DNA of 64,000 nucleotides from CALBTQ01 sp036725605 (lineage in GTDB: Bacteria > Lernaellota > Lernaellaia > Lernaellales > Lernaellaceae): assembly GCA_036725605.1 (NCBI GenBank), contig DAIMDW010000002.1, positions 62,001-126,000 of the forward strand. The letters are read 5' to 3'. Positions within the stretch are counted from its first letter, which is position 1. Every line of letters begins with the position of its first letter. The notes below the pieces were generated by a model. The model searched no databases and was not told the origin of the DNA. It saw only the letters and a list, made by a program, of their open reading frames with translations. Below, piece after piece: positions 43,405-51,864 of the stretch. The position numbers and the translations under genes were made by a program.

Positions 43405-43427
43405 ACGAAAAATTTTTTCAATCCAAG

Positions 43428-43460
43428 AATGGCCGCTCACTGTCCTGGGCGGCCATTTTT
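43428..43460 (+). terminator. Rho-independent terminator after the FGE-like gene
   Basis: AATGGCCGC (43428-43436) pairs with GCGGCCATT (43449-43457), followed by T's. Confidence 0.85.
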
Positions 43461-43534
43461 ATTGAATTCCGATAATTATCAATTAGTTACAATTCAGACT
43501 CTCCCTTTTCATTCCGTTGAAAAAAATGCTTGTT

Positions 43535-43576
43535 GTGAAAATTTTCACTTGCATATATAGGTAGATTGCTATATAT
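43535..43576 (+). promoter_or_regulatory. Two dyad elements in the promoter region of the DsrE-like operon
   Basis: A perfect 14-bp palindrome GTGAAAATTTTCAC (43535-43548) is followed by an inverted repeat ATATATAG (43553-43560) / CTATATAT (43569-43576) with an 8-base spacer. They lie 46-87 bases before the first start codon, in the expected promoter position. They are candidate operators for unknown regulators. Confidence 0.6.
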
Positions 43577-43621
43577 TTACATTGTTAGAAAAATCAAGTC
43601 CCTGCTGAAAAGGAAACATCG

Positions 43622-44167
43622 ATGAGCGCAGATTTTGAAAAACAGTTGACCGAATTGAAACAGAAGATCGACACGATGAAACCGGGCCCGGAAAACAAAC
43701 TTTCGATGGTCATCTTTTCCGGCGACATGGACAAACTGCTGGCCTCGATGATCATCGCGACCGGCGCGGTGGCCATGGGCATGAAGGTCGTTTTGTTCTT
43801 CACCTTCTGGGCCACGGCCGCGTTGCGCAAACCCGAGGGCCAGGCCAAGGGCAAGGATCTCAAATCCAAGATGTTCGGTTGGATGCTGCCCAAGGGGCGC
43901 AACAAAACCAAGCTGTCGCAAATGAACATGGCCGGCCTGGGCACATCCATGATGAAGGACCTGATGAAAAAGAAGAACGCGCCGTCGTTGGACCAGCTTT
44001 TCGACATCGCCGGTCAACTGGGCGTGCAGATCAAAGTATGCGAAATGTCGATGGATCTGATGGGGTTCAAGCGCGAGGAAATCATCGACTACCCCAACAT
44101 CGACTTCTGCGGCGTCGCGACCTTCCTGGCCGACGCGAAAAATTCCAGCATCCAACTGTTCATCTAA
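43622..44167 (+). CDS. DsrE/DsrF/DrsH-like family protein
   Basis: The 181-residue protein has a DsrE-type fold: KLSMVIFSGDMDKLLASMIIATGAVAMGMKV in parts, a membrane-like helix (VVLFFTFWATAAL) and the conserved Cys in IKVCEMSMDLMGF. This is the DsrE2/peroxiredoxin-like branch that often pairs with TusA and carries sulfur as a persulfide. It is the first of four plus-strand genes (gaps 14, 14 and 2 bases) and is followed directly by a TusA-like gene, which supports a sulfur-carrier role. Upstream dyads suggest regulated expression. Confidence 0.88.
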   Translation: MSADFEKQLTELKQKIDTMKPGPENKLSMVIFSGDMDKLLASMIIATGAVAMGMKVVLFFTFWATAALRKPEGQAKGKDLKSKMFGWMLPKGRNKTKLSQMNMAGLGTSMMKDLMKKKNAPSLDQLFDIAGQLGVQIKVCEMSMDLMGFKREEIIDYPNIDFCGVATFLADAKNSSIQLFI

Positions 44168-44181
44168 CAAAGGAGAAAATC

Positions 44182-44421
44182 ATGTCGGACATCGCGATCG
44201 CCAAAGTTTTGGACCTCAAAGGTCTTCCCTGCCCCATGCCAGTGGTTAAAATGAGTCAGGAGATCGGTTCGGTGCAGGTTGGGGAAGTGATCGAAGTGCA
44301 CACCACCGATCCGGGTTCGCTGTCGGACTTCCCGGCGTGGGCGTCCACGGCCGGACAGGAAGTCATCACCACCGAACAGGACAACGGCGTAATCAAGATT
44401 TTCGTCAAACGGCTCGTCTAA
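44182..44421 (+). CDS. TusA-like sulfur carrier protein
   Basis: This 79-residue protein starts at 44182 after AGGAG. It has the SirA/TusA fold with the key LKGLPCPMPVVKM motif, where Cys17 carries the sulfur, and the C-terminal VIKIFVKR strand. TusA family proteins pass persulfide sulfur between DsrE-type proteins and downstream acceptors. It lies between a DsrE-like gene and membrane redox genes, so it is more likely part of dissimilatory sulfur or thiol-disulfide metabolism than of tRNA thiolation. A longer frame through this region from 43879 is not the real start. Confidence 0.9.
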   Translation: MSDIAIAKVLDLKGLPCPMPVVKMSQEIGSVQVGEVIEVHTTDPGSLSDFPAWASTAGQEVITTEQDNGVIKIFVKRLV

Positions 44422-44435
44422 CCAAAGGTTCGATC

Positions 44436-45149
44436 ATGGTGGATAAAATTTTTTATTTCATCACAGTGCCGATGGTGTACCTGGCCTTCGCCTGGTGCGT
44501 CGTCGGAATCCTGTGGAAGGTCATCGGCATCCTGCGCCTGCCGAAACAGACGCACACCTTGAAAATCTTCCCGGAGAAACCGGCGGCCGGTTTGCGCGCC
44601 ACGCTGGAGGCCTTCACCATGCCCTCGGTGCGCCGCCATCAACCGGTGCTGTGGTTTTTTCTCGGCGTATTCCACCTGGGCATTCTCGGCCTGATCCTCA
44701 GTCACCTGGATCTGCTGCCCCAGATCAACATCATGCCGGCCGAATCCAAGCACATGCTCGGCAACGGCGCGATCGGCGTGGCGGTGACCGTCTCGGTGCT
44801 GTATTTTCTGCTGCGCCGTTTCCGCACGCCGGTCCGGGAGATCTCGGTGCCGGCCGATTACCTGATTTTGTTCCTGCTGTTTCTGATCTTCATCACCGGC
44901 GATACGATCAGTTGGGCCAACTCCTGGAACCCGGACGGCTTCATGCTGACCAAACAGGATTTCGGTCTCTACCTCAACAGCCTGGCGCACTTCACTTTCG
45001 CCAACCCGCGCGACCTGCTGAGCGGTTCGCACTACGTGGTGATCGTAATTCACGTGCTGCTGGCCAACCTGCTGCTGCTCGCGCTGCCGTTCAGCAAAAT
45101 CATGCACACGTTCTTCGCCGTGCCGCTCAACCGGCTGAGGAGGGTTTGA
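44436..45149 (+). CDS. Cytochrome b-type membrane subunit (NarI/DsrM-like)
   Basis: The ATG at 44436 gives 237 residues with five predicted membrane segments. His residues in FHLGILGLILSHLDLLP and SHYVVIVIHVLLAN are in the right places to ligate two b-hemes, as in the gamma subunit of nitrate reductase and in DsrM/HmeC/TmcC. Such subunits exchange electrons with quinones. Two bases separate it from the Fe-S protein gene, the usual DsrM-DsrK pairing. It should couple the quinone pool to the cytoplasmic Fe-S subunit and, through it, to sulfur-carrier chemistry. Confidence 0.85.
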   Translation: MVDKIFYFITVPMVYLAFAWCVVGILWKVIGILRLPKQTHTLKIFPEKPAAGLRATLEAFTMPSVRRHQPVLWFFLGVFHLGILGLILSHLDLLPQINIMPAESKHMLGNGAIGVAVTVSVLYFLLRRFRTPVREISVPADYLILFLLFLIFITGDTISWANSWNPDGFMLTKQDFGLYLNSLAHFTFANPRDLLSGSHYVVIVIHVLLANLLLLALPFSKIMHTFFAVPLNRLRRV

Positions 45150-45151
45150 TC

Positions 45152-46405
45152 ATGGACGAAACACGCAAACAGGAATTGATCAAAACGCTCTCGTCGCGGC
45201 TGAATCAGGCGATGCGCATGTACCTGGACAGTTGCACACGCTGCGGCACCTGCATCGAGGCCTGCCATGCCTACGCCTCGGAGCCGGACATCAAATACTC
45301 GCCGGTCGGCCGCGCGCAGAACATCCGCCGGTTGTACGAAAAATATTTCAAAGGCGCCGGCAAGCTCGCGCCGTGGCTGAGCGAGGCGATCGAGTTCGAC
45401 GACGCCGTGATGAAGAAGGTCTACGACACGGCCTACACCTGCACCGGCTGCCGTCGCTGCGTCACCTATTGCCCCTTCGGCATCGACACGCAGCAAATTC
45501 AATCGCTGGCCAAGCAACTGTTGATCGTCGCCGACATGGAGCCCAAGGTGCTCTCGATGCTCGCGGACATGTCCATCGCCAAGGGCAAGAACATCGACAA
45601 AACCAAGGATTCGTTCGCCACGGCGGTGTCCAACCTCGAAGAGGAAGTGCTCGAGCGCTGGCGCAGCGAGGCCGGCGCGAAAGCCGTGCCGCTGGACGTG
45701 CAGGACGCCAACGTGCTCTACATCGCGCTGGCCGGCAAACACTCGATCATCCCCGCCGCGTCGATCATGAACGCGGCGAAGGAGAAGTGGTCGCTGTCGT
45801 ACTTCGAGGCGGTGAACTTCGGCGCGTTCGTCGGCAATCCGCAGAAGACCAAGGAAATCGCCGACCGCATCATCCAGGAAGCGACGCGGTTGAACGTGAA
45901 GGAAGTGGTCATCTGCGAATGCGGCACCGCCTACCGCGTGATGAAGTACATGACCGGCGAACATCCGTTCAAGGTGATTTCGTTCATCGAACTGATCGCG
46001 CGCTACCTCAAGGAAGGCCGCATCAAGCTCGACAAAGCCAAACTGCAAGGGCAGAAAGTCACCTACCACGACCCGTGCCAGCTGGCGCGCAACGGCGGCG
46101 TGTACGAGGAGCCGCGCTACATCCTCAGCCATCTGACCGACGATTTCGTCGAGATGACGCCCACGCGCGAGGACAACTGGTGTTGCGGCGGCGGCGGCGG
46201 ATTGGTCGCGATGGGCGAGAAGGATTTCCGCATGAAATCGGCCAAGGTCAAGGTCGATCAGTTCACCGCGACCGGCGCGCAGGTGCTGTCCACCGCCTGC
46301 GAAAACTGCCACACGCAGCTATCCGATCTCAGCGAGCATTACAAAACGGGCGTGAAGGTCGAGTATCTTTCCGACCTGGTGTCCAAAGCGCTCGTGCGGG
46401 AATAA
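45152..46405 (+). CDS. Fe-S oxidoreductase (DsrK/HdrD-like) with CCG domains
   Basis: The product has 417 residues from the ATG at 45152 (GGAGGG upstream). Two [4Fe-4S] motifs (CTRCGTCIEAC, C28-C38; and CTGCRRCVTYC) are followed by the CCG-domain Cys in YHDPCQLARN, NWCCGGGGG and ACENCH, which in HdrD/DsrK bind the noncubane cluster that reduces disulfides. With the cytochrome b subunit before it, it forms a membrane-bound disulfide/persulfide reductase-type module. The DsrE-TusA pair upstream may supply its substrate. The exact reaction is not determined. Confidence 0.9.
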   Translation: MDETRKQELIKTLSSRLNQAMRMYLDSCTRCGTCIEACHAYASEPDIKYSPVGRAQNIRRLYEKYFKGAGKLAPWLSEAIEFDDAVMKKVYDTAYTCTGCRRCVTYCPFGIDTQQIQSLAKQLLIVADMEPKVLSMLADMSIAKGKNIDKTKDSFATAVSNLEEEVLERWRSEAGAKAVPLDVQDANVLYIALAGKHSIIPAASIMNAAKEKWSLSYFEAVNFGAFVGNPQKTKEIADRIIQEATRLNVKEVVICECGTAYRVMKYMTGEHPFKVISFIELIARYLKEGRIKLDKAKLQGQKVTYHDPCQLARNGGVYEEPRYILSHLTDDFVEMTPTREDNWCCGGGGGLVAMGEKDFRMKSAKVKVDQFTATGAQVLSTACENCHTQLSDLSEHYKTGVKVEYLSDLVSKALVRE

Positions 46406-46419
46406 TCGCGATTCCACCG

Positions 46420-46452
46420 CATCCCCCTTGCGCCGAACGGCGGAGGGGGATG
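46420..46452. terminator. Hairpin between convergent operons (probable bidirectional terminator)
   Basis: CATCCCCCT (46420-46428) pairs with AGGGGGATG (46444-46452) around a GC-rich loop. T-tracts are weak on both strands, so termination strength is uncertain. Confidence 0.5.
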
Positions 46453-46470
46453 AGTTTATCAATCGACCAT

Positions 46471-48462
46471 TTATCCGGCGTCGATCTCGACGGCCACGTC
46501 GGCCAGGCCCAATTCCGTCAGCGTCGCTCTGGTCGGTTTGGCGGTTTGCGGATCCCAGCCCATGCCGTTGAGGAAGTCTTCGCCGAGCCGTTTCATGTCC
46601 AATGTGACACCCTTCATCGGCCCGGTTTTCAGCGGCTCCTCGCCGGTGGCGCGGGCGGGCAGCTTGTAATCCTGCAGCGGCCGGATGCCGTGCTTGAAGT
46701 TGAAGGCCTGACGCAACGCCTGGATGCGCGCGCCGACCCGCAAGTAATGATCGGGCTCATGATCCCACCCGCCGGCGGCGTTGAGGTAGCCGATCAGCGG
46801 CAGGTTGCCGCCCAGTTGCACGCCGAACAAACAACCGCCCGCCGCGTTGACCAACTGCATGTACTTGCTCGCCGCCGCCTGCAAAATCCACTTGTCGGTC
46901 GGATCGTACTTCGCTTTGACCAGCGACAGATGTTTGGTCTTGGGTAGGCCCGGGAAGATGCGGTGCAGTGCGAACAGGTCGATCCACTGATAGCCGTGGT
47001 TCGTGTGCCGGCCCGGCGTCGGCTCCAGCGAGTAGCTCACCGCGAAACCGGGATCGAAACGCGAATCGTGCATCGGCAGTTCCTGCCCGCCCGCGTGCAT
47101 GGCGAAGCGGCCCGCGTTGTTGCCGATGCGTTGCGCGGCCATCTTCACGCCGTCGGCCAGCAGGTCGCCGATGCCTTCGCGCGCGACCATCTTTTTCATC
47201 AGTGCAACAACCGCCTCGGCGTTGCCCCACTTCAGGTCGAGGCCGTCGACATCCTCGCTCGTCAAAATGCCCTGCTCCAAACACTCGATGGTAAAGGCCG
47301 CCGCCGCGCCCGCGCTGATGGTGTCCATGCCCGCGCGGTTGAGCAGATCGTTGATCGTAAACAGCGCCTCGATGTCGTTGTTGAGCAGCATCGAACCGAA
47401 GGCGGCGGTGGTTTCGTACTCGGGCTTGTGGCTCTTGCCGCCGCCCTTGAGCGACACTTCGCCGCCGCAGCCCAGCGGGCAGGAATAGCATTTGTACTTC
47501 TTGGTTTCGCGGTCGATGATCTTCTGCGGGTCCAGCTTCTTCGCGTGCGAGCCGATGGGGAAATCCTTCGTGCCCGAGCCGGTCCAGTTTTTCACCGGCG
47601 AGTCGCCGTTTTCCGACGACAGCACGTTCGAGCTGATCGTGCCGAATTTTTTCATCACCGAGCGGAACAACTCCGGCGCAACCGCCATCGCTACCGGCGA
47701 CACGCGGAACATGCGACCGAACATGCGCAGCATCCCGGCCGACAGCACCTTCTCCAGGCCGGTGCCCTTGCCGAACCACTTCATGAATTTCTTGTTCAAA
47801 CTTTTGATTTGCTCGGTATCCGCCCCGCGCACCGGCGTCTTGCCGCCCAGCACCACGCCCTTGAGCCGCTTGCTGCCCATCACCGCGCCCAGGCCCGAGC
47901 GCGCCGCGATGCGCCCGCCGTCGTTGACGATGCCCGCGATCAGGCTGAGCTTCTCGCCGGCCGGACCGATGACCACCGCCTTGGCTTTGCCGTCGCCGCA
48001 TTCCTCGACCAGCAGCCGCTCGCTCTCGATCGCGTCCACGCCCCACAGGTGCGCCGCGTCGACCAACTCCGGTTGGCCGTTGACGACCTTCAAATACACC
48101 GGCTTCTCGCTGATGCCGGTGAAGAACACCGCGTCGTACCCCGCGCGCTTGATCGCCGGCGCGAAGGTGCCGCCGCAGTTGGAATCGCCCCACCCGCCGG
48201 TCAGCGGGCTTTTGCCCATCACCATCCACCGGCCCATGAACAACGCGCCCGTACCACACAAAAAGCCGCTGGTCAGGCCCAGAACGTTGTCGGGGCCCAA
48301 CGGATCCGCGCCCGCCGGAATGCGGTCGTACAACAGGCGCACGCCCAGACCGACGCCCGCCAGGTAGTGCTCGTAGATTTTCTCGTCGATCGTCTCGGTG
48401 GTGAACGTGCCGGCGCTCAAATCGACCCACAGCACCCGGCCCATCGCGCCTTTGTTTTTCAT
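46471..48462 (-). CDS. Aldehyde ferredoxin oxidoreductase family protein (tungsten enzyme)
   Basis: This 663-residue protein has GGAGG before its ATG. It has AOR family blocks: GRVLWVDLSAG at the N-terminus, FMGRWMVMGKSPLTGGWGDSNCGG, SGLGAVMGSKRLKGVV, and the [4Fe-4S] Cys in CYSCPLGC plus AGGCLFG near the C-terminus, with PTPGRHTNHG in the cofactor region. The family binds a tungsto-bispterin and reduces carboxylates or oxidises aldehydes at very low potential. BamB-type relatives reduce benzoyl-CoA. It is the last gene of the ten-gene minus operon, so it may act on an aldehyde or CoA intermediate of that pathway. Confidence 0.9.
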   Translation of the reverse strand: MKNKGAMGRVLWVDLSAGTFTTETIDEKIYEHYLAGVGLGVRLLYDRIPAGADPLGPDNVLGLTSGFLCGTGALFMGRWMVMGKSPLTGGWGDSNCGGTFAPAIKRAGYDAVFFTGISEKPVYLKVVNGQPELVDAAHLWGVDAIESERLLVEECGDGKAKAVVIGPAGEKLSLIAGIVNDGGRIAARSGLGAVMGSKRLKGVVLGGKTPVRGADTEQIKSLNKKFMKWFGKGTGLEKVLSAGMLRMFGRMFRVSPVAMAVAPELFRSVMKKFGTISSNVLSSENGDSPVKNWTGSGTKDFPIGSHAKKLDPQKIIDRETKKYKCYSCPLGCGGEVSLKGGGKSHKPEYETTAAFGSMLLNNDIEALFTINDLLNRAGMDTISAGAAAAFTIECLEQGILTSEDVDGLDLKWGNAEAVVALMKKMVAREGIGDLLADGVKMAAQRIGNNAGRFAMHAGGQELPMHDSRFDPGFAVSYSLEPTPGRHTNHGYQWIDLFALHRIFPGLPKTKHLSLVKAKYDPTDKWILQAAASKYMQLVNAAGGCLFGVQLGGNLPLIGYLNAAGGWDHEPDHYLRVGARIQALRQAFNFKHGIRPLQDYKLPARATGEEPLKTGPMKGVTLDMKRLGEDFLNGMGWDPQTAKPTRATLTELGLADVAVEIDAG

Positions 48463-48489
48463 CGTTCCTCCGCGTTCGTCGCTCCCGTT

Positions 48490-49656
48490 TTACGCGCCCG
48501 GTTTCTGATCGAAGCGTCGCGCAAACAGGATCGACGCCAAGGTGATGCGCAGCATCTGCACCGTGCCGCCGGCCACGCGCCAGGCCAGCGCGTCGCGGTG
48601 CATGCGCTCGACGGGAAATTCGCGGCTGTAACCGTAGCCGCCGAAAACCAGCATCGCCTCGTTGGTCACGTCCACGACCATCTCGTTGGCAAAGCACTTG
48701 CCCATCGCCGATTCGTACATCGACGGGAAGCCGCGTCCCGCGCCCAACGCCGCGCGATAGACCATCAGCCGCGCCGCGTCGAGCTTCATCGCCATGTTCA
48801 CGATCTTGAATTGAATGTCCTGAAACTCGCAAATCTGCCGCCCGAAGGCGCTGCGCTCGGTGGCGTAACGGCGCGCTTCCTCCACCGCACCGCCGGCCAC
48901 GCCCAGGCACATCGCCGAATTGCCGCACCGCTCCAGATCGAAGGTGGTCATCAACTCGCGGAACTGCCCTTGGCGAATGACCACGTTTTCCTTGGGCACG
49001 CGCACGTCTTCGAAAATCAGGTCGCACGAGGGCATGCCGCGCAGCCCCATGAATTCTTCCTGTCGGCCAAAGGAAAATCCGGGCGCGTCCTTTTCCACCA
49101 GCACGCCGCCGATGCCGCCGTAGCCGGGCTTGTCGCCGAAGCGGCAATAGACGAAATAGTGGCTGGCTTCGCCGCCGCCGGTGATGAACGCCTTACGGCC
49201 GTTGAGGATGTAATCGTCGCCGTCGGGCGTGAGCTTGGTCGACAACGACACGAGGTCCGAGCCGGCGCCCGGTTCGGTCATCGAAACCGACACGCTCAAC
49301 TCGCCCTTGCACACGCCGGGGATGATGGCGCGCTTCTGCTCCTCGGTGCCGAAATTGTTGATCACCTTGACCGGACCGACGTTGGACTCGAACACCGGCG
49401 CGGCGATCATCGGACTGAATTTCGCCAGCTCCTCGATGGCCAGAATCGCGTTGATGCCCGGTTGGCCGCCGCCGCCGTATTCGGGCGAAAGCGTCATGCC
49501 CAGCAAACCCAGTTCGCCGTATTTGGTCATCAGGTGCCGGGGGAATTCGCCGGTGCGGTCGATCTCCACGGCCATCTCTTTGAACCTTTCGCGCTGCCCC
49601 ATTTTACGCAGCATATCGACGAGCATTTGTTGTTCGTCGTTCAGATTGAAATCCAT
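48490..49656 (-). CDS. Acyl-CoA dehydrogenase
   Basis: This 388-residue flavoprotein has ACAD blocks SMTEPGAGSD, GRKAFITGGGEASH and ERSAFGRQICEFQD. The Glu that precedes G-T in medium-chain enzymes (YEGT) is replaced here (VAGGTVQM). A Glu in FDLER (E242) matches the alternative base position of isovaleryl- and long-chain-type dehydrogenases. It should desaturate an acyl-CoA at alpha-beta, handing electrons to an ETF not seen here. It lies between the AOR and MmgE/PrpD genes in the minus-strand catabolic operon. Confidence 0.9.
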   Translation of the reverse strand: MDFNLNDEQQMLVDMLRKMGQRERFKEMAVEIDRTGEFPRHLMTKYGELGLLGMTLSPEYGGGGQPGINAILAIEELAKFSPMIAAPVFESNVGPVKVINNFGTEEQKRAIIPGVCKGELSVSVSMTEPGAGSDLVSLSTKLTPDGDDYILNGRKAFITGGGEASHYFVYCRFGDKPGYGGIGGVLVEKDAPGFSFGRQEEFMGLRGMPSCDLIFEDVRVPKENVVIRQGQFRELMTTFDLERCGNSAMCLGVAGGAVEEARRYATERSAFGRQICEFQDIQFKIVNMAMKLDAARLMVYRAALGAGRGFPSMYESAMGKCFANEMVVDVTNEAMLVFGGYGYSREFPVERMHRDALAWRVAGGTVQMLRITLASILFARRFDQKPGA

Positions 49657-49668
49657 CGGGCGTCCTCT

Positions 49669-51036
49669 CTATAACAACGTGGTCAAAGTTCGGATATCGT
49701 CGGTTTGCTCCAGCGCCAAGGTCGCCTCGGCGATGGCCCGCACTTTTGGTTTCTGTTCCGGCGTCGCGAAACGCGCGAGCTTGGCGGTCAAATCCGCCGC
49801 GGTCATCGGATCGCGCGGATCGCCCTTGGGCGTATCGATTTGCCGGCACATCGTTTTGCCGTCGGCCAGTTTGATTTCCACGCGGCTCGCGGTATGCGCG
49901 GGGTACATCTCGCTGAGCGCCGCGTCGGGCTGCACCGTGACCTTGCCCGCCAACGCGAGCACCCGGTCGTCGGCGATGCGCTCGCGACGGAATTGCGCGG
50001 GCCCCATGTCGCCGTCGAGCAGACAGGCCGCCGCCACGTAGGGAATGGAAAATTGTGCGGCGACGAAGGAACTGTTTTTCGCCACGCCCTTGCCCACGGC
50101 GATCGCGGCGATCATGTAGGTCGCCACGTCGATCGCGGCAATGTCGGCGACGGCAAAATCGTGCTCGGCGCGCAACGCCAGCGCCGCCTGCGCGCTGCCG
50201 TGCGTGTGGCGACAGGCGGTGTAAGGCTTGAAGTAGATATCCTCGATCGAAAACGTTTTGCCCAGGTCGACGGTGACGCGCTCCGGGCTGGCATTGTTCT
50301 TCGTGGTGATTTGCAAAAAGCCGCCGTTGAGCTGCGAGCCCTCCAGCACGTACGGCGCGCCGGTAATGCCGGCCCGCGCCAATCCCGCCGCCGTCAGGCC
50401 GACACTTGCCGCCTGTCCGCCCTGCAGAATTTTCGCGGTGTAGCCGCCCATCAGATGCTCGGCCATCGACAACGGCGCGAGATAGCCGGCGTTGCCCAAC
50501 GATTGCAGCATGAGTTCCGCATCGGCCTGTTGCAGCGAAGCGACCGCCGCGGCCGCGCCGAACGCGCCGCAGGTGCCGGTCGGCAAAAAGCCTGACAGCG
50601 TGTGCGCCGGATGAACTGCGGCGGCGACGCGGCCGGCGACCTCGTAGCCGACGACGATCGCCGTCAAAACCTGTTTTCCGCTCGCGCCCGTTTCCTCAGC
50701 CGCCGCGAGCACGGCCGGAATCACCGCGACGCCCGGATGGTTGCCGCCGAAGCGCAGACCGTCCTGGGCCTCCAGCGCCTCGCCGCCGACGCCGTTGACG
50801 AACGCGGCGTGCTGCACACCGGTGGAAAACCCCGCGCCCAGCACCGTCGCCGTCGCGGACCCGCCCTGCGCGCGGTAGTAATCGACCACGCGTTGCACTT
50901 CATCCAGTTGCAGTGAGCCGTACACGTTCGCGAAAAAGTCGAGCAGACAGTGCTTCGCCTTTTCCACGACCGGCGCGGGCAGATCGTCAAAGGTCAACGC
51001 CGCGCAAAATTCAGCGAGTTTTTTTGTTTCATCCAT
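49669..51036 (-). CDS. MmgE/PrpD family protein
   Basis: I start at the ATG at 51034-51036 (455 residues); the open frame to 51324 runs through the upstream gene. The fold is that of 2-methylcitrate dehydratase PrpD and cis-aconitate decarboxylase: LDFFANVYGS, the GGNHPGVAVIPAVLAAAE block, PTGTCGAFGAAAA and KPYTACRHTHGSAQAAL. Family members dehydrate or isomerise tricarboxylates or decarboxylate aconitate. In a CoA-transferase and acyl-CoA dehydrogenase context it may act on a branched di- or tricarboxylic intermediate. 17 bases separate it from the CoA-transferase subunit. Confidence 0.88.
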   Translation of the reverse strand: MDETKKLAEFCAALTFDDLPAPVVEKAKHCLLDFFANVYGSLQLDEVQRVVDYYRAQGGSATATVLGAGFSTGVQHAAFVNGVGGEALEAQDGLRFGGNHPGVAVIPAVLAAAEETGASGKQVLTAIVVGYEVAGRVAAAVHPAHTLSGFLPTGTCGAFGAAAAVASLQQADAELMLQSLGNAGYLAPLSMAEHLMGGYTAKILQGGQAASVGLTAAGLARAGITGAPYVLEGSQLNGGFLQITTKNNASPERVTVDLGKTFSIEDIYFKPYTACRHTHGSAQAALALRAEHDFAVADIAAIDVATYMIAAIAVGKGVAKNSSFVAAQFSIPYVAAACLLDGDMGPAQFRRERIADDRVLALAGKVTVQPDAALSEMYPAHTASRVEIKLADGKTMCRQIDTPKGDPRDPMTAADLTAKLARFATPEQKPKVRAIAEATLALEQTDDIRTLTTLL

Positions 51037-51053
51037 TCCGCTACCCCTTGTCC

Positions 51054-51854
51054 TCACACATAGCCGCGCCCTTCGTAGATGCGGATCATCCGGTTCGGAT
51101 CGAGGATCTCGCGCAGGGCGCGGATTTCCTCGACGCGCGGCGGCTCGGTTTCGTGCACGTCGTCGGCCACGTTGAGTTTCCACGGCGTGAGTTTCACGAC
51201 TTCCTCGACGCTCGTATCCGGGTGGTACGATTCCAGGTAGGCCTCGCCGGTGGCTTTGTCGAAGCGCATGACCGCCTTGTTGGTGATGATCACCTCGGGG
51301 CCGGTATCGGGCGGCAGGCCCCACCGTTCGCGCGCGCCGGGCCCGTCGATGTACCCCGGCGTGGTGATGAAGTCCACGCGCTCGGTCAGCCGCCGGGTGT
51401 CGTGCAGCGCGATGATGAGAATTTTCTTGGCCAGCGAGCCGATGGGATTGGCGCCGCCGCTGCCGGGCAAGCGGCTTTTCGGCTGCGCGTAATCGCCGAT
51501 GACCGTCGTGTTGATGTTGCCGAATTTATCGACCTGACTGCCCGAAAGAAAACCGATGTCCACCCAGCCGGCCTGCAGAAACATGCCCATGATTTCCACC
51601 AGCCCGCCAATCATCGCCGCGCCCGGATTCAAACACGGATCGCCCACCGACAGCGCCGGCCGCAGCGGCTGTGCGTCGTACACGCCCGACTCCTGCATCA
51701 GGCGCGCGTGGGGTGCGTGCGTGTAACGGGCGATGTTGGCCGACATCGTCGGGAAACCCGTGCCGACCAGCACGAGGTTGTGGTCCTTGATTTCGCGCGC
51801 GCCGCAACAGGCCATCAATTCGGGTTTGCAGTAGTCGGCGGCATGTTCGCTCAT
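51054..51854 (-). CDS. CoA-transferase subunit B (family I, GctB-like)
   Basis: The ATG at 51852-51854 gives 266 residues. The family-I CoA-transferase beta fold shows in LVLVGTGFPTMSANIA, MQESGVY (E55, at the position of the catalytic Glu of glutaconate CoA-transferase B), FLSGSQVDKFGNINTTVIGDY and FITTPGYIDGPGARE. It pairs with subunit A encoded 10 bases upstream. Together they should activate a carboxylic acid by CoA exchange with acetyl-CoA or succinyl-CoA. The acid is unknown. Confidence 0.88.
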   Translation of the reverse strand: MSEHAADYCKPELMACCGAREIKDHNLVLVGTGFPTMSANIARYTHAPHARLMQESGVYDAQPLRPALSVGDPCLNPGAAMIGGLVEIMGMFLQAGWVDIGFLSGSQVDKFGNINTTVIGDYAQPKSRLPGSGGANPIGSLAKKILIIALHDTRRLTERVDFITTPGYIDGPGARERWGLPPDTGPEVIITNKAVMRFDKATGEAYLESYHPDTSVEEVVKLTPWKLNVADDVHETEPPRVEEIRALREILDPNRMIRIYEGRGYV

Positions 51855-51864
51855 CGCATTCTCC

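Noticed and set aside
49669..51324. Extended start for the MmgE/PrpD gene
   Set aside because: The extension lies inside the CoA-transferase B gene in another frame. The ATG at 51034-51036 fits the family's length.
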